From positions 62,001 through 126,000 of the forward strand of contig CAIRYG010000012.1 in the NCBI GenBank assembly GCA_903882745.1: a stretch of DNA of 64,000 nucleotides, read 5' to 3'. Shown in pieces: positions 17,621 to 27,323 of this stretch. The DNA is from an uncultured Gemmatimonadota bacterium. Lineage in GTDB: Bacteria > Gemmatimonadota > Gemmatimonadetes > Gemmatimonadales > Gemmatimonadaceae. A program made the position numbers and the translations under genes. The notes under the pieces are model-generated. The model saw nothing but the letters and a program-made list of their open reading frames with translations, ran no database searches and was not told where the DNA came from. How positions within the stretch are numbered: position 1 is the stretch's first letter; each line of letters starts with the position of its first letter.

Positions 17621-18760
17621 ATGAATCTTCACGAATATCAGGCGAAAGACATCCTGAAGGGTTTCGGCGTGCCGATCCCCCCGGGTGAAGTCGCCACGAC
17701 GCCCGAGCAGGCTAAGGCCCTCGCCGAGAAATACGGCACGGCCGTCATGGTCAAAGCGCAGGTTCACGCTGGCGGCCGCGGCAAGGCCGGTGGCGTAAAG
17801 TTCTGCAAGACTCCTGCGGATGCCTTTGAAAAGGCCACCGCCATCCTCGGCATGCAGATCAAGGGCCTCACCGTCGAGAAGGTGCTCGTGACCGTCGCCG
17901 CCGATATCGGCAGCGAGGCCTACGTCGGCATCATCGTCGATCGTGCGCGTAAAAAGCCCGTGTTCATGGTCAGCGCCGCCGGTGGTATCGACATTGAGCA
18001 GGTGGCCGCAGAGACGCCGGAGAAGATCAAGTATCATCCGGTGGACGTGCGCTACGGCCTGCAGACCTACGAGGCGATGCAGCTCGGCTTCTTCCTCTAT
18101 CAGGATGTGAAGCTCGCGCGCGCGGCGGCCAAGATCATGCAGCAGCTGTATGCGGCGTTCATGGCGAGCGGCTGCTCGCTGGCCGAGATCAATCCGCTGG
18201 TCGTCACGCCCACGGGCGAAGTGCTCGCGGTTGACGGCAAGATGGTGATCGACGACAACGAACTCGATCGCAAGCCCGCCGTCGCGGCACTCCGCGACGA
18301 GTCGAGCGAAGAGCCGAGTGAAGTGGATGCGCGCAACAACAACTTGACGTTCATCAAGCTCGACGGTGATGTCGGGTGCGTGGTGAACGGCGCCGGTCTC
18401 GCGATGGCGACGATGGACCTGGTGAAGTACTACGGCGGCGAGCCGGCCAACTTCCTGGACATCGGCGGATCGTCGAATCCAGAGAAGGTCGTGAACGCGC
18501 TGCGTATTATCACCGCCGACACCAACGTGAAGGCGATTCTGTTCAACATCTTCGGTGGCATTACCCGCACCGACGACGTGGCGAACGGCATCGTGACGGC
18601 CACGAAGGCGAATCCACTCAAGGTACCTCTCGTGATTCGCCTGACCGGAACCAACGAAGAAATTGCGATGAAGATTCTCACCGAGAACGGATTCTCCGCA
18701 TCGAGCGATATGGACGAAGCGGTGCAGAAGGCCGTCGCCCTCGCCAAGGGAGGGAAGTAA
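17621..18760 (+). CDS. sucC: Succinate-CoA ligase, beta subunit
   Basis: A 379-residue TCA-cycle subunit with an ATP-grasp domain. Succinyl-CoA + NDP + Pi gives succinate + CoA + NTP with SucD. Typical N-terminus [22 protein letters not shown]; nucleotide-binding [16 protein letters not shown] near residues 46-61; C-terminal ligase domain [13 protein letters not shown]...[16 protein letters not shown]. Normal length. Its stop is 1 nt before sucD. Confidence 0.97.
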   Translation: MNLHEYQAKDILKGFGVPIPPGEVATTPEQAKALAEKYGTAVMVKAQVHAGGRGKAGGVKFCKTPADAFEKATAILGMQIKGLTVEKVLVTVAADIGSEAYVGIIVDRARKKPVFMVSAAGGIDIEQVAAETPEKIKYHPVDVRYGLQTYEAMQLGFFLYQDVKLARAAAKIMQQLYAAFMASGCSLAEINPLVVTPTGEVLAVDGKMVIDDNELDRKPAVAALRDESSEEPSEVDARNNNLTFIKLDGDVGCVVNGAGLAMATMDLVKYYGGEPANFLDIGGSSNPEKVVNALRIITADTNVKAILFNIFGGITRTDDVANGIVTATKANPLKVPLVIRLTGTNEEIAMKILTENGFSASSDMDEAVQKAVALAKGGK

Positions 18761-18761
18761 G

Positions 18762-19634
18762 ATGAGCGTTTTCATCAATAAGGACACCAAGCTGGTGGTG
18801 CAGGGAATCACGGGCCGCGATGGCTCGTTCCACACCAAGCAGATGATGGAGTACGGCACGCAGGTCGTGGCCGGCGTCACGCCGGGCAAGGGCGGGCAGA
18901 CGTTCGAGAGCACCGTGCCGATCTACAACACCGTTGCCGACGCCGTGAGCGCCACTGGGGCGAACACCGCCGTGATCTATGTGCCGCCGCCATTCGCCGC
19001 CGATGCCATCATGGAAGCCGCCGACTCTGGCGTGCAACTCGTGGTGTGCATCACGGAAGGCGTGCCGGTGCTCGACATGACGAAGGTGTATCCCTTCGTG
19101 AAGGAACGTGGGATCCGGCTTATCGGTCCGAACTGCCCGGGGCTTATCAGCCCAGGGGAGAGCAAGGTTGGCATTATTCCCGGACGAATCTGCACGCCGG
19201 GCCCCGTGGGTGTCGTGAGCCGCTCCGGCACGCTCACCTATGAGATCGTGTATCAGCTTACCCGTGCAGGCATTGGCCAGACGAGCTGCGTCGGGATCGG
19301 CGGCGACCCGATCAACGGCACGAACTTCATTGACTGCCTGGCGGCCTTCGAGGCCGATCCGCACACGAAGGCGGTGGCGATGATGGGTGAGATTGGCGGC
19401 ACGGACGAGCAGGAAGCGGCCGATTTCGTCAAGCACCACATGACCAAGCCGGTGGTAGGCTTCATTGCTGGCCAGACCGCCCCGCCGGGACGTCGTATGG
19501 GGCACGCCGGGGCCATTATCTCAGGCTCGGCCGGCACCGCGGCAGAGAAGATCGAAGCGTTCGAGGCGGCCGGCATGGGCGTCGCGAAGCGTCCGCTCGA
19601 TTTCGTCGAGCTCATCAAGGCACGTCTCAAGTAA
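18762..19634 (+). CDS. sucD: Succinate-CoA ligase, alpha subunit
   Basis: A 290-residue partner of SucC. It has the CoA-binding Rossmann start ([18 protein letters not shown]), the [19 protein letters not shown] block and the active-site His in [19 protein letters not shown], which is transiently phosphorylated. It directly follows sucC as one operon, with ndk 19 nt downstream; both concern NTP/NDP exchange. Confidence 0.97.
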   Translation: MSVFINKDTKLVVQGITGRDGSFHTKQMMEYGTQVVAGVTPGKGGQTFESTVPIYNTVADAVSATGANTAVIYVPPPFAADAIMEAADSGVQLVVCITEGVPVLDMTKVYPFVKERGIRLIGPNCPGLISPGESKVGIIPGRICTPGPVGVVSRSGTLTYEIVYQLTRAGIGQTSCVGIGGDPINGTNFIDCLAAFEADPHTKAVAMMGEIGGTDEQEAADFVKHHMTKPVVGFIAGQTAPPGRRMGHAGAIISGSAGTAAEKIEAFEAAGMGVAKRPLDFVELIKARLK

Positions 19635-19653
19635 CTCACACACTCAATATTCG

Positions 19654-20076
19654 ATGTCGAACCGTACGCTGACCATCATCAAGCCGGACGCCTTTATGGG
19701 CGGCAAGGCCGGGCTGATCCTGGCCCATCTCGAAAAGCAGGGGTTTAAGCTCATCTCCGCGCGCGTGATGAAGCTCTCCAAGGAGCAGGCCGGGGAGTTT
19801 TACGGCGTGCACCGCGCCCGTCCGTTCTTTGGCGAGCTCGTGGAGTTCATGACCAGCGATTATTGCATGCCGATGGTCCTGGAGAAGGACAACGCCGTTC
19901 TGGCGCTCCGTGACGCGATTGGCGCCACCGACCCGGCCGAAGCGGCCGAAGGCACCGTGCGGAAGCTGTACGCCGAATCCAAGGGCAAGAACGCGATCCA
20001 CGCCTCGGATTCGGACGAGAATGCAGCCCGTGAAGCACGCTTCTTTTTCGCTGAAACGGACCTGATCCGGGCGTAA
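19654..20076 (+). CDS. ndk: Nucleoside diphosphate kinase
   Basis: A 140-residue enzyme that transfers gamma-phosphate between NTPs and NDPs via a phospho-His, seen in [20 protein letters not shown]. The N-terminal [10 protein letters not shown] is typical. The track start 19465 overlaps sucD; ATG 19654 gives the family length. The position after sucCD suggests co-transcription. Confidence 0.97.
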   Translation: MSNRTLTIIKPDAFMGGKAGLILAHLEKQGFKLISARVMKLSKEQAGEFYGVHRARPFFGELVEFMTSDYCMPMVLEKDNAVLALRDAIGATDPAEAAEGTVRKLYAESKGKNAIHASDSDENAAREARFFFAETDLIRA

Positions 20077-20134
20077 GGCCGCTTCCCGGGGGGCCGCCAG
20101 GCGCTCTCGGGGGGAGGAAGTCGCCTAACTCTCG

Positions 20135-20164
20135 CTGGGATGCGGAGTTGACCCCGCATCCCAG
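20135..20164. repeat. 11-bp inverted repeat with the yceD -35 in its loop
   Basis: CTGGGATGCGG (20135-20145) and CCGCATCCCAG (20154-20164) are perfect complements with an 8-nt loop AGTTGACC. The loop contains the -35 hexamer of the next promoter. It may be the ndk terminator, an operator or both. Confidence 0.7.
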
Positions 20165-20176
20165 TTGTCGTATATT
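20148..20176 (+). promoter_or_regulatory. Sigma-70 promoter for yceD-rpmF-plsX-fab operon
   Basis: TTGACC (20148-20153), a 17-nt spacer and TATATT (20171-20176) form a near-consensus promoter. Only 8 nt separate the -10 from the yceD ATG, so the mRNA should be leaderless or nearly so. Confidence 0.75.
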
Positions 20177-20184
20177 GCAAAGCT

Positions 20185-20661
20185 ATGCTGTCGATTCCAG
20201 TTCGAACCGTCCTTGCGGGCGCAGTGCAGGTGAAAGGCAGTTTCGGCGCCGACGATACCACCTGGCAGGACGGGGATGGTGTGCCGGTCGGTGCCATTGC
20301 CGTGACCGGGCGCTTGTCGGTGGCGGGAACGGGGCGGTATTACTTCAGTGGTCAGTTCTCCGGATCTGCCCGTGGGGAATGTCGCCGTTGCCTGATTGAG
20401 ATGGAAACGCCGGTGCATTTGGAGTCGCAGCTGCTCTTTGCGGAAGATCCCGCGGAAAGTGACGACGACCCCGATGTGTATCCGGTGTCAGGGGGAAAGC
20501 GCGGAGATGAAATCGATCTGCGTCCAGCCCTTCGTGAACAGTGGTTGCTGGAAGTTCCCGCATTCGTGCTGTGTCGCCCCGACTGCAAGGGGCTGTGCCT
20601 GACATGCGGTGCCAATATGAACCAGGGTGCCTGCAGCTGCACCCGGAAGACTGAAGAGTGA
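20185..20661 (+). CDS. yceD: YceD/DUF177 family protein (23S rRNA accumulation)
   Basis: A 158-residue DUF177 protein. In E. coli and plants this family is tied to 23S rRNA accumulation. The first half is a beta-rich region with GECRRCL; the second ends in the cysteine set CRPDCKGLCLTCGANMNQGACSC, a probable zinc knuckle typical of the family. It is directly upstream of rpmF (3 nt gap), the widely conserved yceD-rpmF-plsX-fab order. Start ATG 20185 sits right after the promoter. Confidence 0.9.
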   Translation: MLSIPVRTVLAGAVQVKGSFGADDTTWQDGDGVPVGAIAVTGRLSVAGTGRYYFSGQFSGSARGECRRCLIEMETPVHLESQLLFAEDPAESDDDPDVYPVSGGKRGDEIDLRPALREQWLLEVPAFVLCRPDCKGLCLTCGANMNQGACSCTRKTEE

Positions 20662-20664
20662 ACC

Positions 20665-20847
20665 ATGGCCGTACCGAAGAGAAGGACTTCTAAGCGAAAG
20701 AAGCGCGCCCGTAACACGCACAAGGTGGCGCCGAAAATCGCCATCCAGGCGTGCACGAAGTGTGGCGCCACCAAGCGTCCTCACCATGTCTGCGGTGAGT
20801 GCGGCTTCTACGCCGGCCAACAGCGGGTCGCGGCAAAGGAAGCCTGA
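20665..20847 (+). CDS. rpmF: 50S ribosomal protein L32
   Basis: A 60-residue basic ribosomal protein: MAVPKRRTSKRKKRARNTH followed by a zinc ribbon CTKC...CGEC (zinc-binding, C+ form). Small but certain from sequence and from its place between yceD and plsX. Confidence 0.97.
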   Translation: MAVPKRRTSKRKKRARNTHKVAPKIAIQACTKCGATKRPHHVCGECGFYAGQQRVAAKEA

Positions 20848-20849
20848 CA

Positions 20850-21881
20850 TTGGCCCGCATCGCACTTGATGCGATGGGGGGTGATCACGCACCGGCGGCA
20901 CCCGTCGCTGGCGCGTTGCTCGCTTTGCAGGAACTCGACGCGGCTCACAGCATACAGCTCGTGGGGCGCGAAGAGGTCGTGCGTGCAGAACTCGACCGCC
21001 AACTCGCGGGCGAGTTCGCATCCATGCGCGACGCAGCGGCGGCGCGCATCTCCATCGTCCACGCGGACGATGTGATCGAAATGACCGACAAGCCGTCGGT
21101 CGCGATTCGTGGCAAGCCCAAGAGCTCGATGGTCGTGGGTCTCCGTCTCCAGGCAGACGGGAACGCGGAGGCGTTCGTCTCCGCCGGTAACACCGGCGCG
21201 CAGATGGCCGCGTCTACCTTTATCCTCCGCCTCCACGACGGCATCACGCGTCCCGCGATTTCGACGCTCTTTCCAACGGTCAAGAACCCGCTCGTGGTCC
21301 TCGACTCCGGCGCGAACGTCGACTGCAGCGCGCAGGAGTTGGTGTCCTTTGCGCGACTGGGCTCCGTGTACGCGGCAGACATTCTGGGCCGCACGAATCC
21401 GAGCGTTGGGCTCTTGTCCATCGGCGAAGAAGCAGAGAAGGGCAATGCCGTCGTGAAGGAGGCGCATCAGCTGTTGCGCGCCGCCGAGGGCATCAACTTC
21501 CAGGGCAACATCGAGGGACGCGATCTTCCGATGGCGGCGAGTGAGCGTGGCCCGATCGACGTCGTCGTCTGCGACGGCTTTGTTGGCAATGTCCTCCTCA
21601 AGTTCTACGAGTCCGTGGCGCCGATGATCTTCGGGATCCTCGGCAAGCATGGTGTGACGCGTGAACAGATCTCCGGAGCGCTCTCCCACTTGGACTACGC
21701 GAGTGTCGGCGGCGCGCCGCTGCTCGGCGTGAAGGGAGTGAGCATTATTTGCCACGGGAAGTCCTCTCCGAAGGCGATCAAGAACGCGGTGCTCGTGGCC
21801 ATGAAGACCGTTGAGAGCAACATGAGCGCCCACATCGGCCAAGCGCTAAGTCGCGCGGCCAAGAGTGAGGACGTCTCGTGA
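20850..21881 (+). CDS. plsX: Phosphate acyltransferase
   Basis: A 343-residue enzyme converting acyl-ACP to acyl-phosphate, the substrate of PlsY (also in this window). N-terminus ARIALDAMGGDHAP is diagnostic. The start must be TTG at 20850, with AAGGA about 9 nt upstream; the 20799 ATG would lie inside rpmF in another frame. Later blocks ANTGAQMAAS and VCDGFVGNVLLKFYE are present. GTGA overlap with fabH. Confidence 0.94.
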   Translation: MARIALDAMGGDHAPAAPVAGALLALQELDAAHSIQLVGREEVVRAELDRQLAGEFASMRDAAAARISIVHADDVIEMTDKPSVAIRGKPKSSMVVGLRLQADGNAEAFVSAGNTGAQMAASTFILRLHDGITRPAISTLFPTVKNPLVVLDSGANVDCSAQELVSFARLGSVYAADILGRTNPSVGLLSIGEEAEKGNAVVKEAHQLLRAAEGINFQGNIEGRDLPMAASERGPIDVVVCDGFVGNVLLKFYESVAPMIFGILGKHGVTREQISGALSHLDYASVGGAPLLGVKGVSIICHGKSSPKAIKNAVLVAMKTVESNMSAHIGQALSRAAKSEDVS

Positions 21882-22867
21882 AGCGCCCATACGCGATGAT
21901 TGCGGGCACCGGGCATGCGACCCCCAAGCGGGCGATGTCGAATCACGAGTTTGCCGCGATGGGTGTCGACACGAACGACGAGTGGATTCGCGAGCGCACG
22001 GGGATTGGGCAGCGCTATGTCGCCGATGAAACGGAGACGCTGACCAGCATCTCCGTTGAGGCGGCTCGGCAGGCCATGGCCGCCGCTGGCGTGACGGCCG
22101 CGGAGCTGGATGCCATTATCCTCGGCACCGCATCGCCCGACCGACTGCTCCCCTCGACCGCCGTCGAAATTCAGGCAGCCCTCGGCGCTACACGCGCCGT
22201 GGCATTCGACCTGAGCGCCGCCTGCAGCGGATGGCTCTATGCGTCGCAGGTTGCTGAAGGGCTCATGGCGACCGGTGGCTACGAGACCATTCTTGTGATC
22301 GGCGCCGAGTTGCTCAGCCGGATTATCAACTGGAAGGACCGGAATACCTGTGTGATTTTCGGTGACGGCGCCGGGGCGACGATCATGAAGCGCTCGACGA
22401 AGGGCCGTGGCGTTCTTTCGGCGTATATGCGCAGCGACGGCACACTCGCCGACCTGCTGCAGCGCGCGAAAGGCGGTGCGGCATTCCCGAGCACGCCAGA
22501 GATTCTCGCCGAAGGCAGCGATAAAATCACGATGGCCGGTCGCGAGGTGTTCAAGAACGCCGTTCGCTCCATGGCCGACGCGAGCGATCGTGCGCTTGAC
22601 GGCGCCAAGCTGAGCGCCGCCGATATTGACTTGATGATTCCGCACCAGGCCAACGTTCGCATCATCGAGGCGACTGCCAAGCATGCGGGAATTCCGCTCG
22701 AGAAAGTCTTTGTGAATGTCGAGCGGTTCGGCAATACCTCGGCGGCGTCGATTCCGATTGCGCTCGATGAAGCCGTGCGCACCGGTCGAATCCAAGAGGG
22801 TTCCATTGTGATGTTCGTCGCCTTCGGCGCCGGATTCACGTGGGGCTCCATGGTCGTTCGCTTCTAA
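21878..22867 (+). CDS. fabH: 3-oxoacyl-ACP synthase III
   Basis: A 329-residue thiolase-fold enzyme that condenses acyl-CoA with malonyl-ACP to start fatty acid synthesis. The catalytic triad is visible as Cys in DLSAACSGWLYA, His in IPHQANVRIIE and Asn in FGNTSAASIPIAL. GTG start overlaps the plsX TGA. Normal length. Confidence 0.96.
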   Translation: MKRPYAMIAGTGHATPKRAMSNHEFAAMGVDTNDEWIRERTGIGQRYVADETETLTSISVEAARQAMAAAGVTAAELDAIILGTASPDRLLPSTAVEIQAALGATRAVAFDLSAACSGWLYASQVAEGLMATGGYETILVIGAELLSRIINWKDRNTCVIFGDGAGATIMKRSTKGRGVLSAYMRSDGTLADLLQRAKGGAAFPSTPEILAEGSDKITMAGREVFKNAVRSMADASDRALDGAKLSAADIDLMIPHQANVRIIEATAKHAGIPLEKVFVNVERFGNTSAASIPIALDEAVRTGRIQEGSIVMFVAFGAGFTWGSMVVRF

Positions 22868-22880
22868 CGAGCCGCGCCAC

Positions 22881-23843
22881 ATGGATCAGCAGCAGTTTCT
22901 CGTCGTGTTCCCTGGACAGGGTTCACAGAAGCCGGGGATGTCTAAGGACCTGGCGGCGCAGTTCCCAGAGGCTGCGCTGGTGTGGGAGGAAGTCGACGAT
23001 GCACTTGGCGTGAAGCTCAGCGAGCTTGCGTTCGATGGATCCGCCGACGATCTGACCCTCACCCACAACGCGCAGCCGGCGCTCTTGGCGCACAGTGTGG
23101 CGGTGTGGCGCATTCTCGCGACCCAAATCCCGACGACGGCGTTTATTGCGGCGGCGGGGCATTCGCTCGGCGAATTTTCCGCCTATGTGGCCGCCGGCAC
23201 GCTCTCGCTGACTGAGGGGGTGCGCCTCGTCCGCCGTCGGGGGGAGTTGATGCTCAAGGCCGGCACCGAGCGCCCTGGTGCCATGGCTGCGGTGATTGGA
23301 CGTACCGAGCCGACCATTGAGACCATTTGTGCGCTCGCGTCCACGCGTGGCGCTGTGGTGCCCGCGAACTACAACTCGCCCGAACAGGTCGTGATTTCGG
23401 GAGAGATTGACGCCGTTGACGATGCCATCGCGCGCGCCAAGGAGGCCGGGGCGAAGCGTGCGATGCGCCTCAATGTGAGTGGCGCCTTTCATTCGCCGCT
23501 GATGCGTCCTGCCGCCGATGCCTTTGCGCTGGCGCTCGGCCGGTGCCATTTGATGAATCCGGCGATGCCCGTGTACTCGAACGTGTCGGCGGAAGCCGTG
23601 CGAGACGCCGCATCTGCGGCGACACTTCTCGTGGAGCAGCTGACCAGCCCTGTGCGTTGGGTTCGCCTGATGGAGACCATGTGCCGCGACTATCCCGGCG
23701 TCCCGGTCGTTGAGATGGGAACCGGGAATGTGCTCTGTGGGTTGACCAAGCGGATTGTTCCGGACGTCGACTCCATCCCGGTTGGGGTGACAGCAGACAT
23801 TGAGAAGTTCATCGCGCGATTCTCTTCATCTTTCCAGGTATGA
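22881..23843 (+). CDS. fabD: Malonyl-CoA-ACP transacylase
   Basis: A 320-residue acyltransferase: FPGQGSQKPGM at the N-terminus, nucleophile Ser in AAGHSLGEFSAYVAAG (about residue 93), catalytic His in SGAFHSPLM. It moves malonyl from CoA to ACP. The stop overlaps the fabG ATG. Confidence 0.96.
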   Translation: MDQQQFLVVFPGQGSQKPGMSKDLAAQFPEAALVWEEVDDALGVKLSELAFDGSADDLTLTHNAQPALLAHSVAVWRILATQIPTTAFIAAAGHSLGEFSAYVAAGTLSLTEGVRLVRRRGELMLKAGTERPGAMAAVIGRTEPTIETICALASTRGAVVPANYNSPEQVVISGEIDAVDDAIARAKEAGAKRAMRLNVSGAFHSPLMRPAADAFALALGRCHLMNPAMPVYSNVSAEAVRDAASAATLLVEQLTSPVRWVRLMETMCRDYPGVPVVEMGTGNVLCGLTKRIVPDVDSIPVGVTADIEKFIARFSSSFQV

Positions 23844-24583
23844 CACTCGCGATTGATCTAACTGGCAAGGTGGCCCTCGTGACGGGGAGCACCCGTGGCA
23901 TTGGGCGCAGCATCGCGGCAACGCTTGCGGCGGCTGGCGCTCGTGTGGCCGTGGTCGGACGCGATGCCATCACCGCGCAGGCCGTAGCGGCTGAGCTTGG
24001 AGAATCTCACCGCGGTTTCGGGTGCGATGTCTCCGATCCGGCGCAGGTTGTGGCGCTGGTCGCCGCCGTCGAGGAGCAACTCGGCAGCTGCGATATCCTG
24101 GTGAACAACGCGGGGATCACGCGCGACAACTTGATGCTGCGAATCAAGGATGACGACTGGGACGCGGTGCTGGATGCCAATTTGCGGTCGGCGTTTGTGG
24201 CGATCCGGGCCGCGAGCCGCGGGATGATGAAGCGCCGTTGGGGGCGGATCATCAACATCACGAGCGTGGTCGGGCTCATGGGCAATAAGGGGCAGGCCAA
24301 CTATGCCGCCAGCAAGGCGGGGTTGATTGGCCTGACCAAGTCCGTGGCCAAGGAACTCGCGTCGCGGAATATCGTTTGTAATGCGGTGGCTCCGGGATTC
24401 ATCCAGACGGACATGACGGATGCGATGACCCCTGAGGCTCGTGCTGTGTTGCAGGGCCAGATCCCGCTGGAGCGCCTGGGCGCACCCGTGGATGTTGCGC
24501 AGGCGGTTGCCTTCCTGGCCAGTGACATGGCGGCCTATATGACCGGTCAGGTGCTGGTGGTTGACGGCGGCCTCTTGATGTGA
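23840..24583 (+). CDS. fabG: 3-oxoacyl-ACP reductase
   Basis: A 247-residue short-chain dehydrogenase, NADPH-dependent reductase of the elongation cycle. Cofactor loop TGSTRGIGRS, NNAGITRDNLMLR, catalytic Ser in NITSVVGLMGNKGQANYAASKAG with YAASK, and C-terminal TGQVLVVDGGLLM are all FabG-like. ATGA overlap with fabD. Confidence 0.96.
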   Translation: MTLAIDLTGKVALVTGSTRGIGRSIAATLAAAGARVAVVGRDAITAQAVAAELGESHRGFGCDVSDPAQVVALVAAVEEQLGSCDILVNNAGITRDNLMLRIKDDDWDAVLDANLRSAFVAIRAASRGMMKRRWGRIINITSVVGLMGNKGQANYAASKAGLIGLTKSVAKELASRNIVCNAVAPGFIQTDMTDAMTPEARAVLQGQIPLERLGAPVDVAQAVAFLASDMAAYMTGQVLVVDGGLLM

Positions 24584-24603
24584 CGCTGGACTGCTCCATT
24601 CGC

Positions 24604-24609
24604 TATATT
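24604..24609 (+). promoter_or_regulatory. Candidate -10 box for acpP
   Basis: TATATT lies 43 nt upstream of the acpP ATG in the 69-nt fabG-acpP gap. A weak TGACGC -35 sits about 17 nt further up. Unlike the leaderless cases, acpP has a leader and a GGAG ribosome site, consistent with a highly translated gene having its own promoter. Confidence 0.45.
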
Positions 24610-24652
24610 TCTGCAGTGTTATTTCACCCTATCGATCAGAGGATTGGAGTCT

Positions 24653-24892
24653 ATGGCTGACCATTCGGAGAAGGTCAAGGACATTATCGAGAAGGAGCTC
24701 GGTGTGGAGCGTGAGAAGCTCACCAACGAGGCGAGCTTCATCGAGGACCTTGGTGCCGACAGCCTCGACATCGTCGAGCTGGTGATGGAATTCGAGAAAG
24801 AGTTCAACATCGACATTCCTGACGAAGATGCGGAGAAGCTCCGCACCGTCGGCGATGCAACGGTGTACCTGAACAGCAAGATCGGCGCCTGA
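24653..24892 (+). CDS. acpP: Acyl carrier protein
   Basis: A 79-residue acidic four-helix protein. The phosphopantetheine site is Ser37 in [18 protein letters not shown] 24653 (MADHSEKVK) has GGAG upstream; the track start three codons earlier is less likely. The stop overlaps the fabF ATG. Confidence 0.97.
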   Translation: MADHSEKVKDIIEKELGVEREKLTNEASFIEDLGADSLDIVELVMEFEKEFNIDIPDEDAEKLRTVGDATVYLNSKIGA

Positions 24893-26133
24893 TGAAACGG
24901 CGGGTCGTCGTCACCGGTATTGGGTGCGTTACGCCCGTCGGAAACGACGTGGCGACGACCTGGGACTCCCTCCTGGCCGGACGGTCAGGCGGGGCTCCTA
25001 TCACGCAGTTTGATACCACGGACTTCAAGGTCAAGTTTGCGTGCGAGGTCAAGAATTTTGATCCGCAGCTCTACATGGACCGCAAAGAAGCTAAGCGTAC
25101 CGACCGATACACCCAGTTGGCGATGGCATCTGCCGTGCAGGCAATGGCGGATGCGTTCCCCGATGGCACCGGCTACACGCCGGAGCACACCGGCGTCGTC
25201 ATCGGGAGCGGCATCGGGGGCATTCACACGTTCGAAGAGCAACTCGACGTGTACAAGCGCCTTGGCCCGTCCAAGATCTCGGCGTTCTTTGTGCCGATGT
25301 TTATCGGCGACATCGCGTCGGGGGTTGTTTCGATGCGCTTTCAGGCGAAGGGACCGAACTACGCGGTGCAGAGCGCCTGCGCGACCAGTGGCCATGCCAT
25401 CGGCGATTCGTACCGGATGATCCAGTACGGCGACGCCGATGTGATGATCTGCGGTGGCTCCGAGGCTTCGGTGTCGCCAATGGCGATGGGCGGCTTTACG
25501 AACATGCAGGCGCTGTCTGAACGGAACGACTCACCGACCACGGCGAGCCGCCCGTTCGATGCCACCCGCGACGGCTTTGTGCTCGGCGAAGGCTCCGGCA
25601 TCCTGATTCTTGAGGAGTTGGAGCACGCCAAGCGCCGTGGAGCCAAGATTTACGCGGAGTTGGCTGGCTATGGCGCCACGGGGGATGCATACCATCTCAC
25701 CGGCCAGCCGGATGCCCACGAAGGGTTGCAGCGGGCCATGAAGAAGGCCATGGCTGATGCGCGCATGGAACTGGCCGATGTCCAGTACATCAACGCGCAC
25801 GGTACCAGCACGCCGCTCAATGATCCCAACGAGATCCGGGGCATCAAGGCCGTCTTTGGGGCGCATGCCACCGCGCTAAACGTGAGCTCGACCAAGAGCG
25901 CGACGGGGCATATGCTTGGCGCAGCGGGAGCGGTGGAGTCGATCTTCACCTCGCTCGCGATCACCAACGGCATTATTCCCCCGACGATCAATCTCCAGAC
26001 TCCCGACCCCGAGTGCGATCTCGATTGCACCGCGAATGTGCCTGCAACCCGTCAGGTGACTGGCGCGTTGAGTAACTCGTCAGGGTTTGGTGGTCACAAC
26101 GTCTGCATCGCGATCCGGCGATACCAGGAGTAG
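24892..26133 (+). CDS. fabF: 3-oxoacyl-ACP synthase II
   Basis: A 413-residue elongating condensing enzyme. Catalytic Cys is in VQSACATSGHAIGDS (about residue 163), with His in NAHGTSTPLND (about 304) and KSATGHMLGAAGAVE (about 340). ACP and FabF are neighbours as in many genomes. It is followed after 2 nt by mqnE. Confidence 0.96.
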   Translation: MKRRVVVTGIGCVTPVGNDVATTWDSLLAGRSGGAPITQFDTTDFKVKFACEVKNFDPQLYMDRKEAKRTDRYTQLAMASAVQAMADAFPDGTGYTPEHTGVVIGSGIGGIHTFEEQLDVYKRLGPSKISAFFVPMFIGDIASGVVSMRFQAKGPNYAVQSACATSGHAIGDSYRMIQYGDADVMICGGSEASVSPMAMGGFTNMQALSERNDSPTTASRPFDATRDGFVLGEGSGILILEELEHAKRRGAKIYAELAGYGATGDAYHLTGQPDAHEGLQRAMKKAMADARMELADVQYINAHGTSTPLNDPNEIRGIKAVFGAHATALNVSSTKSATGHMLGAAGAVESIFTSLAITNGIIPPTINLQTPDPECDLDCTANVPATRQVTGALSNSSGFGGHNVCIAIRRYQE

Positions 26134-26135
26134 TC

Positions 26136-27323
26136 GTGTTCGAAGGGAAGGTGGCGGTAGACCTGCGCGGGCTGGCATTCGACAGAATCTCCGACGGCGC
26201 GGTTCGCCGCATCGCCGAGCGGATTGCGGCTGGCGAACGCCTCGGACCCGCTGACGCACTCGCGATGTACCGGTCCAACGACCTCATGGGCCTGGGGACA
26301 CTCGCGGACGCGATCAATCGCGCCAAGAACGGTGACGTGGTCACGTTCGCGTCGAACCAGCACATCAATCCGACCAACATCTGCACGTTGCGCACCACGT
26401 GCACGTTCTGTGGGTACGCGCGCCTTCCGAAGGAGGCCGGCGCCTATCGGTACACGATGGATCAGGTCCTGGCTGAGGCTGCGCATGCGGCCGACGGGCT
26501 AACGAAGGAGTATCACATCGTTGGCGGTCTCGATATGAAGGCCGGACTTGCGTACTATCAGGAGATGTTCCGTACCCTGAAGGCGAACTTCCCGCACGTG
26601 CACATCAAGGCGCTGACCGCGGTCGAGATTGCACACATTGCGCGCATCGAGAAGATGACCTGGAAGGACGTCCTGATTGCGCTTCGCGAGGCGGGGCTTG
26701 ATACGATGCCCGGCGGCGGCGCCGAGACGTTTAGTGCAGCCGTACGCGAGAAGATTGCGGGGAAGAAGCTTGCGGGGGCAGACTATATCGGCGTGCATCG
26801 CGCCGCGCATGAGTTGGGGATTCGCACCAACTGCACCATGCTCTATGGGCATGTGGAGACGTTGCAGGATCGTGTGGACCACCTGATGATGCTGCGCGAT
26901 TTGCAGGATGAGACCGGCGGGTTCCTCGCCTACATCCCGCTGGCCTATCACCCGGACGACAACGCCCTTGGCACGGAACTCGGGCGTCGTGGCACGTCGA
27001 CCGTTGGCACGGACGACCTCAAGATGCTCGCGATCGGGCGCATTTTTCTCGACAATTTCAAGCACATCAAGAGTCATTGGATCATGGTCACGCAGGCCAT
27101 GTCGCAGGTCGGTCTCCACTTTGGGGTGAACGATCTGGAGGGGACCGTCGTGCGTGAGAAGATCTACCACGCGGTGGGTGCGCACACGCCGCAGGGGATG
27201 ACACTCGATTCATTGCTCACCTTGATTCGTGGCGCTGGAAAGCAGCCGGCGGAGCGCGATTCGTTCTACCGCGTCCTGCGGACCTTTGATATCAGCGCCC
27301 CCGAGACCCCGGTCGCGGTATGA
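26136..27323 (+). CDS. mqnE: Aminofutalosine synthase (radical SAM)
   Basis: A 395-residue futalosine-pathway enzyme joining the MqnA product to adenosine from SAM. Family features are HINPTNIC..., VGGLDMKAGLAYY, PGGGAETFSAAVREKI, TNCTMLYGHVET and FLAYIPLAYHPDDN. The cluster motif is C83-X5-C89-X2-C92 instead of the usual CX3CX2C. GTG start 26136 has AGGAG 6 nt upstream. mqnA and mqnC follow, which strongly supports the function. Confidence 0.9.
   Translation: MFEGKVAVDLRGLAFDRISDGAVRRIAERIAAGERLGPADALAMYRSNDLMGLGTLADAINRAKNGDVVTFASNQHINPTNICTLRTTCTFCGYARLPKEAGAYRYTMDQVLAEAAHAADGLTKEYHIVGGLDMKAGLAYYQEMFRTLKANFPHVHIKALTAVEIAHIARIEKMTWKDVLIALREAGLDTMPGGGAETFSAAVREKIAGKKLAGADYIGVHRAAHELGIRTNCTMLYGHVETLQDRVDHLMMLRDLQDETGGFLAYIPLAYHPDDNALGTELGRRGTSTVGTDDLKMLAIGRIFLDNFKHIKSHWIMVTQAMSQVGLHFGVNDLEGTVVREKIYHAVGAHTPQGMTLDSLLTLIRGAGKQPAERDSFYRVLRTFDISAPETPVAV

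Noticed and set aside
20808-21842. 344-aa minus-strand ORF across plsX
   Set aside because: Antisense to plsX, which has a clear signature and operon context.
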